Shown here piece after piece: positions 50,704 through 59,328 of a stretch of DNA of 64,000 bases. The stretch spans positions 1 through 64,000 of the forward strand of contig NZ_JODM01000007.1 of the NCBI RefSeq assembly GCF_000717995.1, given 5' to 3'. Position 1 is the stretch's first letter. Each line of letters begins with the position of its first letter. Below the pieces are notes generated by a model. That model worked only from the letters and a program-made list of their open reading frames with translations. It made no database searches and was not told where the DNA came from. This stretch comes from Streptomyces violaceorubidus. GTDB taxonomy: Bacteria; Actinomycetota; Actinomycetes; Streptomycetales; Streptomycetaceae. Made by a program: the position numbers and the translations under genes.

Positions 50704-52752
50704 ATGCGTTACGTGACCCAACTGCCCCACGAGACGAAGGAAGAAGAGCACGTCGTCATCCCGATGTCCGACGGCGTCCGCCTGTCGGCGCGGGTGTGGC
50801 GGCCCCTGTCGTCCGACCACGAACCCGTGCCCGCGGTCCTGGAGTACATCCCCTACCGCAAGCGGGACCTCACCGCCGTCCGCGACTCCGTCCACCACCC
50901 CTACATCGCCGGGCACGGCTACGCGTGCGTCCGCGTCGACCTGCGCGGTACCGGTGACTCCGAGGGGGTCCTCCGGGACGAGTACCTGGAACAGGAGCAG
51001 CGTGACGCCGAGGAGGTGCTGGCCTGGCTCGCCGACCAGCCGTGGTGCGACGGGAGCACCGGGATGATGGGCATCTCCTGGGGCGCCTTCGCCGCCCTCC
51101 AGGTGGCGGCCCGGCAGCCGCCGAGCCTCAAGGCCATCGTCATCGCCTCCTTCACGGACGACCGGCACGCCGACGACATGCACTACATGGGCGGCGCGAT
51201 GCTGTCCGACAACCTGGCCGAGGCGGGCACCATGTTCGCCTACGCCACCTGTCCGCCCGACCCGGCCGTGGTCGGTGACCGCTGGCGCGACATGTGGCAC
51301 GAACGCCTCGAACACACCCGGCCCTGGGTGCTGGAATGGCTGCGGCACCAGCGCCGCGACGACTACTGGCGGCACGCCTCGGTCGCCGAGGACTACCAGG
51401 CCGTACGATGCCCCGTCCTCGCCTCCAGCGGCTGGGCGGACGGCTACTCCAACGCCGTCACCCGGCTGCTCGCCCACCTGGACGTGCCCCGCAAGGGCCT
51501 GATCGGCCCCTGGTCGCACAAGTTCCCCCACCTCGGCGAACCCGGCCCCGCCATCGGCTACCTCCAGGAGGTGGTGCGCTGGTGGGACCACTGGCTCAAG
51601 GGCGTCGACAACGGGGTCATGGACGGCCCCATGCTGCGCACCTGGATGCAGGACAGCGTGCCGCCGTCCACGTCCTACGAGGAACGGCCGGGTCGCTGGG
51701 TGGCGGAACCGTCCTGGCCCTCCCCGAACGTCCACCCGGTCACCCACCCGCTCAGCCGGCACCGCATCGAGGAATCCGTGGAGGCGTCGTCCGACCAGGG
51801 CGGGAGGGCCGGGGCGGGGGACGTACTGACCGTGCGTTCGCCGTTGTCCGTCGGCCAGTTCGCGGGCAAGTGGGCCTCCTACAACGCGCCGCCGGACCTG
51901 CCCTACGACCAGCGTGAGGAGGACGGCGGTTCCCTCGTCTTCGAGACCGACCCGCTCACCGATCCGCTGGAGATCCTGGGCTCACCGACCGTGGAACTGG
52001 ATCTGTCGGTCGCCGAACCGGTCGCCATGGTGGCCGCGCGTCTGTCCGACGTGCGCCCCGACGGAGCCGCGACCCGGGTGACCTACGGGTTGCTCAACCT
52101 CACACGCTGCGAGAGCACCGAGCAGCCCGAGCCGCTGGAACCCGGCCGCCGCTACCGGGCCACGGTCCACCTCAACGGAGTGGCGCAGTCCTTCCCGCCC
52201 GGACACCGCATCCGCCTGTCCCTGTCCACCTCCTACTGGCCGCTCGCCTGGCCGCCGCCGAGGCCCGCCGAGCTGAGCGTCCGCGAGCGATCGAGCACCC
52301 TCACCCTGCCCGTCCGGCCGGCGCACCGCCCCGACGACACTCCCGCCGACCCCTTCGGCCCCCCGGAGGGGACCCCGCCGCTGACGACGACCACGCTGAC
52401 CCCTCCGGAGGAACGCTGGGAGGTGCGGCGCGACCTGATCGGCTACGACGCCGAACTGGACATCGTCAAGGACCGGGGCCTGATCCGCTGCGACGACATC
52501 GGCGTGGACGTCGGTTGCCGGGCGCACGAACGGTACGCGGCGACCGCCGACGACTTCACCTCGGTGCGGGGCGAGTCGACCTGGACCATGCGCTTCGGGC
52601 GGGACGACTGGGACGTCCGCGTGGTGACCCACACCCGGCTCAGGTGCGACGAACGAAGCTTCTTCGTGGACGCCACCCTCGACGGCTACGAGGCGGGCCG
52701 CCGCGTGTTCTCCCGCACCTGGAACGAGACGGTGCCGAGGGACCTGCTCTGA
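50704..52752 (+). CDS. CocE/NonD-family hydrolase (X-Pro dipeptidyl-peptidase type)
   Basis: 682 aa. Alpha/beta hydrolase core with Ser in GMMGISWGAFAALQVAARQP, Asp in CPVLASSGWADGYSN, His in GLIGPWSHKFPHLG. A jelly-roll X-Pro C-terminal domain (TVELDLSVAEPVAMVAARLS, YRATVHLNGVAQSFPPGHRI) is followed by a further C-terminal domain (GYDAELDIVKDRGLIRC to TWNETVPRDLL). No signal peptide. Acts on acyl peptides, cocaine-like esters or beta-lactams in the family. Pairs with the ATP-grasp gene. Confidence 0.85.
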   Translation: MRYVTQLPHETKEEEHVVIPMSDGVRLSARVWRPLSSDHEPVPAVLEYIPYRKRDLTAVRDSVHHPYIAGHGYACVRVDLRGTGDSEGVLRDEYLEQEQRDAEEVLAWLADQPWCDGSTGMMGISWGAFAALQVAARQPPSLKAIVIASFTDDRHADDMHYMGGAMLSDNLAEAGTMFAYATCPPDPAVVGDRWRDMWHERLEHTRPWVLEWLRHQRRDDYWRHASVAEDYQAVRCPVLASSGWADGYSNAVTRLLAHLDVPRKGLIGPWSHKFPHLGEPGPAIGYLQEVVRWWDHWLKGVDNGVMDGPMLRTWMQDSVPPSTSYEERPGRWVAEPSWPSPNVHPVTHPLSRHRIEESVEASSDQGGRAGAGDVLTVRSPLSVGQFAGKWASYNAPPDLPYDQREEDGGSLVFETDPLTDPLEILGSPTVELDLSVAEPVAMVAARLSDVRPDGAATRVTYGLLNLTRCESTEQPEPLEPGRRYRATVHLNGVAQSFPPGHRIRLSLSTSYWPLAWPPPRPAELSVRERSSTLTLPVRPAHRPDDTPADPFGPPEGTPPLTTTTLTPPEERWEVRRDLIGYDAELDIVKDRGLIRCDDIGVDVGCRAHERYAATADDFTSVRGESTWTMRFGRDDWDVRVVTHTRLRCDERSFFVDATLDGYEAGRRVFSRTWNETVPRDLL

Positions 52753-52891
52753 CCGCACTGCACTGCGCGGCAAGGAGGTCTGCGCTCCCCACCGACGACG
52801 GGGACGCTCCCTCCCGGCACATTGGAGCGGCGACGCCCGAGGGGCACTCGACGGCGCTGCGGCGTCCGAGGCCGGAGTCGGGGGAGACGAC

Positions 52892-53899
52892 ATGCAGGGG
52901 ACGGCACTGGCGAGAGCCGCGCTGCAGGAGATCGCCCGGGCTGCGCGCGAGGACGGTCGAGACCGGGCGCGGCTGAGGAAGCTGGTGACCGAGCGGCTCG
53001 CCGACAGCGAACTGGGGGCCCTGGCCCTGGCCCGGCTCGACGACAGCCCGGGTGAGGGCTCGAAGGCCGTGGCGCGCGTGGTCCTGGCCGAGGCGGTGCG
53101 GGCCGATGCGGCCTTCGCGTCGGAGTTGAGGGCGACGCTGGTACGGGTGCTGGGGGAGCGGGCGCTCACGGCCGTCCCCTCCCTGCCGCCCCGGCCGGAC
53201 TTCGCTCCGACCGCCGACCGGTCGCCCTCACCGGCAGCGGCCGCGTATGTGCCCCTGCTCGTACAGCCGCCGGTGTTCCAGGAGGCGCAACGCGCACCTC
53301 TGCCCGACGCCAGGCCCGTCCTTCGCCGCCCGCATGCCTCTGTTCGGGTGGGTTCGTCGCACACCGGCGCGTTGCCGCATCCTCGTTCCGGCCGGTGGCG
53401 GAGCATGCCACGCATGCTGTCCGGACTCCTGGCCCGACTGGTCGACCTGCTGCTCGGACGCCACGGCAGTTCGCTGCACCTGAAGGCCTCGTGTGCCGCG
53501 ACGGCCCTCCTGGTGATCGTGGTCCTTTCGGGTTCGTACCTCGCGGTCCTCGCCGAGCGCGGCGCACCGGGGGCTCAGCTGACCACCTATCCGCGGGCCC
53601 TGTGGTGGTCCGTGGAAACCGCGACGACCGTCGGCTACGGCGACCTGTATCCCGTGACCCTGTGGGGGCGGCTCGTGGCCGTGGTGGTGATGGTCGCCGG
53701 AATCACCTCCTTCGGCCTGGTCACCGCGGCGCTGGCCACCTGGTTCGTCGGGCGGGAACAGGAACGCCGGGGTCACTTCGTGCGCCACACCGAGGAGGCC
53801 GCCGAAGAGGTGTACGCGCAGGCGACCCGAGCGCTGCACGAGCGTTTCGACCGGCTGGAACGCATGCTCGGCGACCACCGCGACGGTCGGTCCCCGTGA
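52892..53899 (+). CDS. Potassium channel with unusual N-terminal extension
   Basis: 335 aa. The C-terminal part from M172 (ATG 53406) is a two-helix channel: LLVIVVLSGSYLAVLAERGA, filter ETATTVGYGDLYPVTLWGRL, GRLVAVVVMVAGITSFGLVT, then a coiled tail (QATRALHERFDRLERMLGDH). Residues 1-85 are a separate helical module (AALQEIARAAREDGRDRARL, RKLVTERLADSELGALALAR). Residues 95-170 are Pro/Arg-rich, like linker or non-coding. The true start may be 53406, with the front a distinct small gene. Confidence 0.75.
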   Translation: MQGTALARAALQEIARAAREDGRDRARLRKLVTERLADSELGALALARLDDSPGEGSKAVARVVLAEAVRADAAFASELRATLVRVLGERALTAVPSLPPRPDFAPTADRSPSPAAAAYVPLLVQPPVFQEAQRAPLPDARPVLRRPHASVRVGSSHTGALPHPRSGRWRSMPRMLSGLLARLVDLLLGRHGSSLHLKASCAATALLVIVVLSGSYLAVLAERGAPGAQLTTYPRALWWSVETATTVGYGDLYPVTLWGRLVAVVVMVAGITSFGLVTAALATWFVGREQERRGHFVRHTEEAAEEVYAQATRALHERFDRLERMLGDHRDGRSP

Positions 53900-53952
53900 C
53901 GGTGCTCGCGAGGCTTCGTGCAGACCGCGGGGGAAACGGCCCCGCGCACCGC

Positions 53953-54555
53953 CTACGCCGTGCCGTCGGCCTCGGCGGCCAGGGCGGCGAGGTAGCCGTC
54001 CAGAAGCTCGACCTGCCGCTCCGGCGGGAAGGTCGTCGGATCGAAGAGGGCCTGGACCACCAGTCCGAGGACGAAGGACTGCGCGCTCGCCGCGATCCGC
54101 GCGGCGTCGCCCGGAGGCAGTTCACCGAGTTCCTGCGCGGCGGCCACCCGTGTGCGCAGCCTCTCGCGGCCCTGCGCGTACTTGCCGGCGTAGTCGGCGG
54201 CCAGGGCGGGGTCGGAGAGAGCGGCGTCCCAGGACGAGACCCAGACGCGGTTGCTGTCGGTGGCCTCCGTGGTCAGCGGCAGGATGTCCAGCAGGGCGCC
54301 CCGGAGGGCGGCCAGGCCCCGGCCCGCGGGGCGGCGGGGGCGGGAGAGGGTGCGCTGCTCCAGCAGGTCGAGGGCGTATGCGACGAGGGCGCGCTTGGTG
54401 GGGAAGTAGTGCGTGAGCAGGCCCGTGGTCGCACCGAGTTCGGCGGCGACGGCGCGCAGGGTCAGACCGGCGAAGCCGCGGGTGGCCATGACCTGCCAGA
54501 CCGCCGCGGAGACGTCCCGCCGCCGGGCCTCGTGATCTCCCTTGGTACGTGGCAT
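53953..54555 (-). CDS. TetR-family transcriptional regulator
   Basis: 200 aa from ATG 54555. HTH VWQVMATRGFAGLTLRAVAA, ELGATTGLLTHYFPTKRALV; C-terminal BetI-like (AQSFVLGLVVQALFDPTTFP). Divergent from a GNAT gene with a dyad between them. Confidence 0.88.
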   Translation of the reverse strand: MPRTKGDHEARRRDVSAAVWQVMATRGFAGLTLRAVAAELGATTGLLTHYFPTKRALVAYALDLLEQRTLSRPRRPAGRGLAALRGALLDILPLTTEATDSNRVWVSSWDAALSDPALAADYAGKYAQGRERLRTRVAAAQELGELPPGDAARIAASAQSFVLGLVVQALFDPTTFPPERQVELLDGYLAALAAEADGTA

Positions 54556-54572
54556 GCCGCCACGGTACATTG

Positions 54573-54590
54573 GCATAACAAGCGTTGTGC
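54573..54590. promoter_or_regulatory. Operator dyad between TetR and GNAT genes
   Basis: GCATAAC (54573-54579), 4-nt spacer, GTTGTGC (54584-54590), one mismatch. AT-rich for the region and 16-18 bp from both starts. Confidence 0.5.
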
Positions 54591-54605
54591 AAACGGGGAG
54601 GTCTC

Positions 54606-55145
54606 ATGTTCTCGGTGTCGCTCGGTGGCGCTGCTCGCCTCGCTCCGCTGGAGGTGTGGCACGCCGAGGAGTTCGCGGGCCATCTGGACCGGGCTCGTGA
54701 ACACATCCGCCCCTGGGTCGGGCCCGCGTTCGTCACCGACGACACGGAGGGGGCGAGGGCCACTCTCCAGCGGTATGCGGCACGCCAGGCCGACGACGGG
54801 GCTCGCCTGTACGGCATCTGGCGCGAGGAAGTGCTGGTCGGCGGTGTGATGTTCACCGACTTCGACGCGGCCTTGGGCAACTGCGAGATCGGCTGCTGGC
54901 TGGAGCCGTCGGCCGAGGGCCACGGTCTGATCACGCGGGCCTGCGGCCTGTTGCTGGACTGGGCCTTCACGACCCGAGGACTGCACCGGGCCGAATGGCA
55001 CTGCCGGGCGGACAACCAGCGCAGCGCCGCGGTGGCCGAGAGGCTCGGCATGACCCTGGAGGGCGTGCGGCGCGAGGCGTGGCCGTACGGCGGCGTGCGT
55101 CACGACAAGCAGGTCTGGGCGATCCTGGCCCCGGAGCACCATTGA
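54606..55145 (+). CDS. GNAT acetyltransferase, RimJ/RimL type
   Basis: 179 aa with GGGGAGGTCTC before ATG. EIGCWLEPSAEGHGLITRAC (acetyl-CoA loop region) and WHCRADNQRSAAVAERLGMT (NxxSxxVxxxLGF pattern), LEGVRREAWPYGGVRHDK. Acetylates an amine on protein or drug. Probably regulated by the divergent TetR. Confidence 0.88.
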   Translation: MFSVSLGGAARLAPLEVWHAEEFAGHLDRAREHIRPWVGPAFVTDDTEGARATLQRYAARQADDGARLYGIWREEVLVGGVMFTDFDAALGNCEIGCWLEPSAEGHGLITRACGLLLDWAFTTRGLHRAEWHCRADNQRSAAVAERLGMTLEGVRREAWPYGGVRHDKQVWAILAPEHH

Positions 55146-55342
55146 AGCGGCGGTCGAGAGGCCGAGAGGTCAAGACGCAGGGTGAGACCCCCTCACGGCC
55201 CCGGGTTCGGCCCAACGCCGCCTCCAAGGGGATCTCATCTCCCGGAACCCAGTCTTCTTCGCGCGTGCGGAGCGGCGTGCGGTGAGCCACTGGTCGTGCT
55301 CCGACGCGAGGCCGTGACGGCCTGCCGGCCTGCCGGAGCTGC

Positions 55343-56818
55343 TCAGGCGTCGGTGAAGAGGGGGTCGTAGGGGGAGCTCGTGCGACCACCCGACATGAAG
55401 GAGACGAAGTCGCCCACGAAGGCGCTGCGGCCGTATGCCGAGTCCGTGGTGGCGGGGTCGCGGTGGAAGGCGGTGCGGAAGAGTGCCCGGTACTCGTCCG
55501 CGTCGATGGTGCCGTTGCCGTCCTTGTCGGTCGCGTCGAACAGCACCTCGGCGACGCGGATCAGCGCGGGCCCGGCCAGGGAGGGCACGGCGGCGGAGTA
55601 CTCGGCGGCGCTGACCCGGCCGTCGCCGTCGGTGTCGAGGGCGTCCTGGAGTTCGCGCCACCAGGCGGCGAAGGCGTCGTAGAGCCGGGACTCCTCCGGC
55701 TCCTCCAGGTCCAGGCGGGTGGACAGTTCCCGCGCCATGGCCGCGAGGTCCGGCCAGTCGAGGTGGCCGTCGCCGGTCTGGTCCAGGACCTGGTGGAAGA
55801 ACTCCTCCGCGGGGCCTCGGCCCTCGTGCGCGCTCCCGGACACCGGACCCGGGCCGTGGGCGCCGCCCAGTGGGCTGATCAGACGCAGCAGGGCCGAGGC
55901 CCGCTTCATGCGGTCGCGCAGGACGGTCGCGGTCCGGGCGCGGGGGTCGTCGCCTCCGGGGGAGAGCGTCAGCAGCTCGATGATGTTCTCCGCGTCGAGC
56001 CAGCCCCGGGGCAGGAAGCGGGTCAGCCCGGCGGCGAGATAGGCACCCCGCATGAGGGTCTCGGTGCCGGGCATCTCCGGCAGGCCGGCCCGCCGTCGAT
56101 ACGGCTCGGGGAGCGAGGCGACCGTGATCGCGCCGAGCAGCGGTCCGACGACGGCCCTGCCCGCCGCCCACAGGGTCGGCGCACCGTCGAGCAGCGCCGG
56201 GGCGGGCAAGTGGTCGAAGAGCCGGTACAGGATGATGCGGGCCGCCTCGGTGTTCTCCAGCTCGTCTTCGACGACCCGGTCGAAGTACCCCCAGAAGTCC
56301 TGGAGGCTCTCCGGGAGTTCCCCGGCGTCACCGTCGAGCGCGGCGAGGTACGCGCGGTACTCGGCGTACATCCGCTCCATCGTGTCCTGGTCGAGAGGCT
56401 GGCCGCTCAACCGGCACATCGTGACGGCACTCTCGAACAGGGTGGCGACCACCCAGGCGCGCGTGGCGCGGTCCATCGCGTCGTAGGGCCGGCCGCGGGA
56501 GTCCTCGCCGCTCATGCGTGCGTGCAGCCGGTTGAGCCGGGCGGCCTCCCGCTCGCGTACCGCCGGGTCGCCGCTGTACATGCGCCGCATGCTGAGGAGG
56601 GTGTTGCGGAGCCGGCGCCAGGGATGGGCGACGAAGGTGGAGTTGTCGGCGAGGGCCGCACCGATCTGGGGGTGCGCCGCCTCCAGCACGGTCGCACGGA
56701 TGATGGCGAGGGCCCAGCGCGGGTCGTCGAAGAAGGCGTGGAACTGCGAACCCGGCCCGAACAGGGGCGGTTCGTCGTCGGGGCGCCCGGTGTGCGTGCG
56801 GCTCGTGTCGGTCGTCAT
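55343..56818 (-). CDS. MpaB/Lcp-family (DUF2236) oxygenase fused to EF-hands
   Basis: 491 aa from ATG 56818. Residues about 20-300 are DUF2236: GPGSQFHAFFDDPRWALAII, RATVLEAAHPQIGAALADNS (His is the likely haem ligand), MDRATRAWVVATLFES. From about 330 come EF-hand loops: DQTGDGHLDWPDL, DTDGDGRVSAAEY, DKDGNGTIDADEY, each with Asp at 1, 3, 5 and an acidic residue at 12, so Ca-binding is likely. Members include fungal MpaB, which cleaves a farnesyl chain, and latex-clearing protein. The start overlaps uppS in ATGA. Confidence 0.85.
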   Translation of the reverse strand: MTTDTSRTHTGRPDDEPPLFGPGSQFHAFFDDPRWALAIIRATVLEAAHPQIGAALADNSTFVAHPWRRLRNTLLSMRRMYSGDPAVREREAARLNRLHARMSGEDSRGRPYDAMDRATRAWVVATLFESAVTMCRLSGQPLDQDTMERMYAEYRAYLAALDGDAGELPESLQDFWGYFDRVVEDELENTEAARIILYRLFDHLPAPALLDGAPTLWAAGRAVVGPLLGAITVASLPEPYRRRAGLPEMPGTETLMRGAYLAAGLTRFLPRGWLDAENIIELLTLSPGGDDPRARTATVLRDRMKRASALLRLISPLGGAHGPGPVSGSAHEGRGPAEEFFHQVLDQTGDGHLDWPDLAAMARELSTRLDLEEPEESRLYDAFAAWWRELQDALDTDGDGRVSAAEYSAAVPSLAGPALIRVAEVLFDATDKDGNGTIDADEYRALFRTAFHRDPATTDSAYGRSAFVGDFVSFMSGGRTSSPYDPLFTDA

Positions 56819-57609
56819 CGTGAGTCTCCGTTCGTCCAGGGCGGCAGGCTGCCGAAGCGACGGTCGCGGCGCCGGTAGGTGTGCAGGCAGGCCAGGAAGT
56901 CGGGGGCCCGGAAGTCCGGCCAGAGCACCTCGGGGAACGTCCACTCGGCGTAGGCGACCTTCCAGAGCATGAAGTTGGAGATGCGCTGCTCGCCGGACGT
57001 CCGGATGACCAGGTCCACGTCGGGTGTGTCGGGATACGGCAGGTGCTGGGCGAAGAGGTGCTCGGTCACCTCGTCCGCGGACCTCCCGCTCCGGATGAGC
57101 GACCGGGCGGCCTCGACGATGTCCCTGCGCCCGCCGTGGTCGAACGCCACGGTCAGCGTCATGCCCCGGTTGCCGTCGGTCAACGTCGTCAGGTCGTCGA
57201 AGTCCTGGGCCAGCTCGCGGGGGATGCGCGGGTCGGTGACCCCGAGGAAGCGACAGCGGACGCCGCGGGCGAGCAGGAGCGGTGCGTGCTTGCGCACCAC
57301 CCGGCGGACCAGGCCCATCAGATAGTCGACTTCCGTCCCGGGCCGGTTCCAGTTCTCGGTGGAGAAGGCGTACAGGGTGAGCCACTCGACACCCGCGGAC
57401 CGGGCCGTCTCGATGATCTCGATGACCGTGGCCTCGGCGGCCCGATGGCCCGCCGTCCGGGGCAGTGAACGCCGCTGTGCCCACCGGCCGTTCCCGTCCA
57501 TCACGCACGCCACGTGCCGGGGCAGGGCGCCTGCCCCGGAACCGGTGCCTCGCCCCCGCTCGGCACACGTACCGGCACGTCCGGCAGTACCGTGCTCGTC
57601 CACACCCAC
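56815..57609 (-). CDS. uppS: Cis-prenyltransferase (undecaprenyl/polyprenyl diphosphate synthase)
   Basis: 264 aa from GTG 57609 with GAGGTGG ahead. VACVMDGNGRWAQRRSLPRT (catalytic Asp), WLTLYAFSTENWNRPGTEVD, LIRTSGEQRISNFMLWKVAY, AEWTFPEVLWPDF. Condenses isopentenyl diphosphate with an allylic primer in cis. Most streptomycetes have other uppS genes, so this is likely an accessory copy; the tight coupling to an MpaB-type oxygenase suggests a product that gets cleaved. Confidence 0.9.
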   Translation of the reverse strand: MGVDEHGTAGRAGTCAERGRGTGSGAGALPRHVACVMDGNGRWAQRRSLPRTAGHRAAEATVIEIIETARSAGVEWLTLYAFSTENWNRPGTEVDYLMGLVRRVVRKHAPLLLARGVRCRFLGVTDPRIPRELAQDFDDLTTLTDGNRGMTLTVAFDHGGRRDIVEAARSLIRSGRSADEVTEHLFAQHLPYPDTPDVDLVIRTSGEQRISNFMLWKVAYAEWTFPEVLWPDFRAPDFLACLHTYRRRDRRFGSLPPWTNGDSR

Positions 57610-57812
57610 CCCACCTCGCCCACGCCCCCACCGGCGCGCTTTCCCTACCGGGAGCTTGGCAGCGACACAGGCCCCGGCAGGCGGAAACGGTGTGTTGTCA
57701 TCCTTGGCTCATACGTCCGAGTCCCGCCGTGTGGACGAGGTCGGGCTCACATGCAGTTCGGGGGCTTGTCCTGTGGATTCAAGGGCATTCGGTGCTCTGG
57801 AGGTTGATAACT

Positions 57813-57983
57813 ATGGTTCCCCTGCTTCTTGTTCTTCTCCTGGCCCTGATTCTCTTCGGCGCGGGCTTCGCGTTGAAGGCACTGTGGTGGATCGCCGTCA
57901 TCGTGCTCGTCCTGTGGCTGCTGGGCTTCCTCGTCCGTCCCGCCGGCAGTGGAGGCCGCAAGGGCCGCTGGTACCGCTGGTAG
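57813..57983 (+). CDS. Small hydrophobic protein, 56 aa (DUF5670-like)
   Basis: ATG 57813 with CTGGAGGTT ahead. Two hydrophobic stretches, PLLLVLLLALILFGAGFALK and LWWIAVIVLVLWLLGFLVR, and a basic tail GGRKGRWYRW. Resembles the lmo0937/DUF5670 membrane peptide group linked with stress. The 200 bp upstream hold no clear gene. Confidence 0.75.
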   Translation: MVPLLLVLLLALILFGAGFALKALWWIAVIVLVLWLLGFLVRPAGSGGRKGRWYRW

Positions 57984-58025
57984 AGACACATGGCGGAGCC
58001 CGGAGGGGGCGGAGGATGGGCGGCG

Positions 58026-58594
58026 TCACCCGGCAGGGTCGCCCCCGGAATCCGCCCCCACCGGCGTAGCGGACGTGTCCGGGGCCCCAGCGCACAGGTC
58101 GAGGGTCCAGCTCTGGCCGACGAGGTCCTGGCCGTAGCTGGGGTGGCGCTCCTCGTCGGCGAGGGTGAACCCGAAGCTCTGGTAGATCCTGCGCGCCGCC
58201 ACGAGGACGTCGTTGGTCCACAGGGTCACCCGCTGGTAGCCCGCCGCACGGGCGAAGTCGAGGCACTCCCCGACCAGGCGTGTGCCGAGGCGGAGGCCCC
58301 TGCCCCGCGGGGTGACGAGCAGGATCCGCAGCTTGGCCACCTCCGGCCGGTCGCCCGCGACGAGGAAGACGCAGCCCACGCGCCGACCGTCGACCTCGGC
58401 GATCCAGCCCCCTCGCGGGACGGGTCGTGCCGGGTGGCGTAGTCGGCGACGATCCGGGCGACCAGGGCCTCGAAGTCGGTGTTCCAGCCGAACTGCCGGT
58501 CGTACGTCTCGCCGTGGGCCGTCACGACCCACCCCGGGTCGCCGGGCCGGTCGGCGCGGCGTACGACGACGTTCCTCTCATCCTGCTGCGGCAT
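58026..58594 (-). pseudogene. GNAT acetyltransferase, frameshifted in a C5 run
   Basis: ATG 58594 (GGGGGAGCAG ahead). The N-terminal frame DPGWVVTAHGETYDRQFGWN, FEALVARIVADYATRHDPS shifts at 58408-58412 (five C where six restore frame) into GGWIAEVDGRRVGCVFLVAG, ILLVTPRGRGLRLGTRLVGE (acetyl-CoA loop), RRIYQSFGFTLADEER. Corrected length about 188 aa. A read error is plausible. Confidence 0.8.
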
Positions 58595-58704
58595 GTGCTG
58601 CTCCCCCGCCTCCGCGGTCGTTCCCCCGGTCCCTCGACACCGCGGCCGTCGCGCTCCAGCTCGGCCTGCTGCGGGACAGCGACGGCGAAGGCGACGCCGG
58701 GGGC

Positions 58705-58757
58705 GGGGCCAGGGACGGGGACGGGGCCAGGGGCGGGGACGGGGCCAGGGACGGGGA
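58705..58757. repeat. 18-bp G-rich tandem repeat
   Basis: GGGGCCAGGGACGGGGAC (58705-58722), GGGGCCAGGGGCGGGGAC (58723-58740) and GGGGCCAGGGACGGGGA (58741-58757). It lies between the GNAT and OsmC genes, just before the OsmC promoter region, and could form G-quadruplexes. Confidence 0.85.
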
Positions 58758-58793
58758 GGACTGACCGCCCCGGCCTGCCTGGAGGTGACTAAT

Positions 58794-59249
58794 GTGAACG
58801 GTATGAGCGAACACTCGGAGCGTTCCGTCGTCGTCGAACGCATCAGCAGCGGCCAGTTCGTGGCGACCAACTCCCACGGCGCATCGATCCGGTTCGGTAC
58901 GTCCCCGGACGGCGACCAGGACGCCGGGTTCACCCCCGTCGAGTTGTTCCTGGCCGCGATCGGCGGCTGCACGGCGGTGGACGTCGATCTCGCCACCGGC
59001 CGTCACGCGGAGCCCACCCGGTTCTCCGTGACGGTCAGGGGAGACAAGGTCAGCGACGACCTGGGCCATCGCATGACGAACCTCGAAGTCGCGTTCACCG
59101 TGGCCTTCCCGGACGACGAGGGCGAAGGGGCGGAGCGCGCCCGCGCGATCCTGCCCCGGGCCATCAAGGCCTCCCACGACCGTCTGTGCACCGTGAGCAG
59201 GACCGTCGAGATCGGCACACCGGTGACCACGACGGTCACCGACGGCTGA
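58794..59249 (+). CDS. OsmC-family peroxiredoxin-like protein
   Basis: 151 aa from GTG 58794 (GGAGGTGACTAAT ahead; the inner ATG 58803 is possible). VELFLAAIGGCTAVDVDLAT and HDRLCTVSRTVE give the two redox Cys of OsmC/Ohr-like proteins. Likely reduces organic hydroperoxides. Confidence 0.88.
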   Translation: MNGMSEHSERSVVVERISSGQFVATNSHGASIRFGTSPDGDQDAGFTPVELFLAAIGGCTAVDVDLATGRHAEPTRFSVTVRGDKVSDDLGHRMTNLEVAFTVAFPDDEGEGAERARAILPRAIKASHDRLCTVSRTVEIGTPVTTTVTDG

Positions 59250-59328
59250 CGCCCCAGCCCGCCCCGCTCGCGCCATACTGGTGGAAACAGGGTGAAATCG
59301 GGAAGGGCGAGTTCCTGGAGGCGCAGCG

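Noticed and set aside
55146..55342. A possible gene between the convergent GNAT and EF-hand genes
   Set aside because: Short Arg-rich frames only; no start signal or motif.
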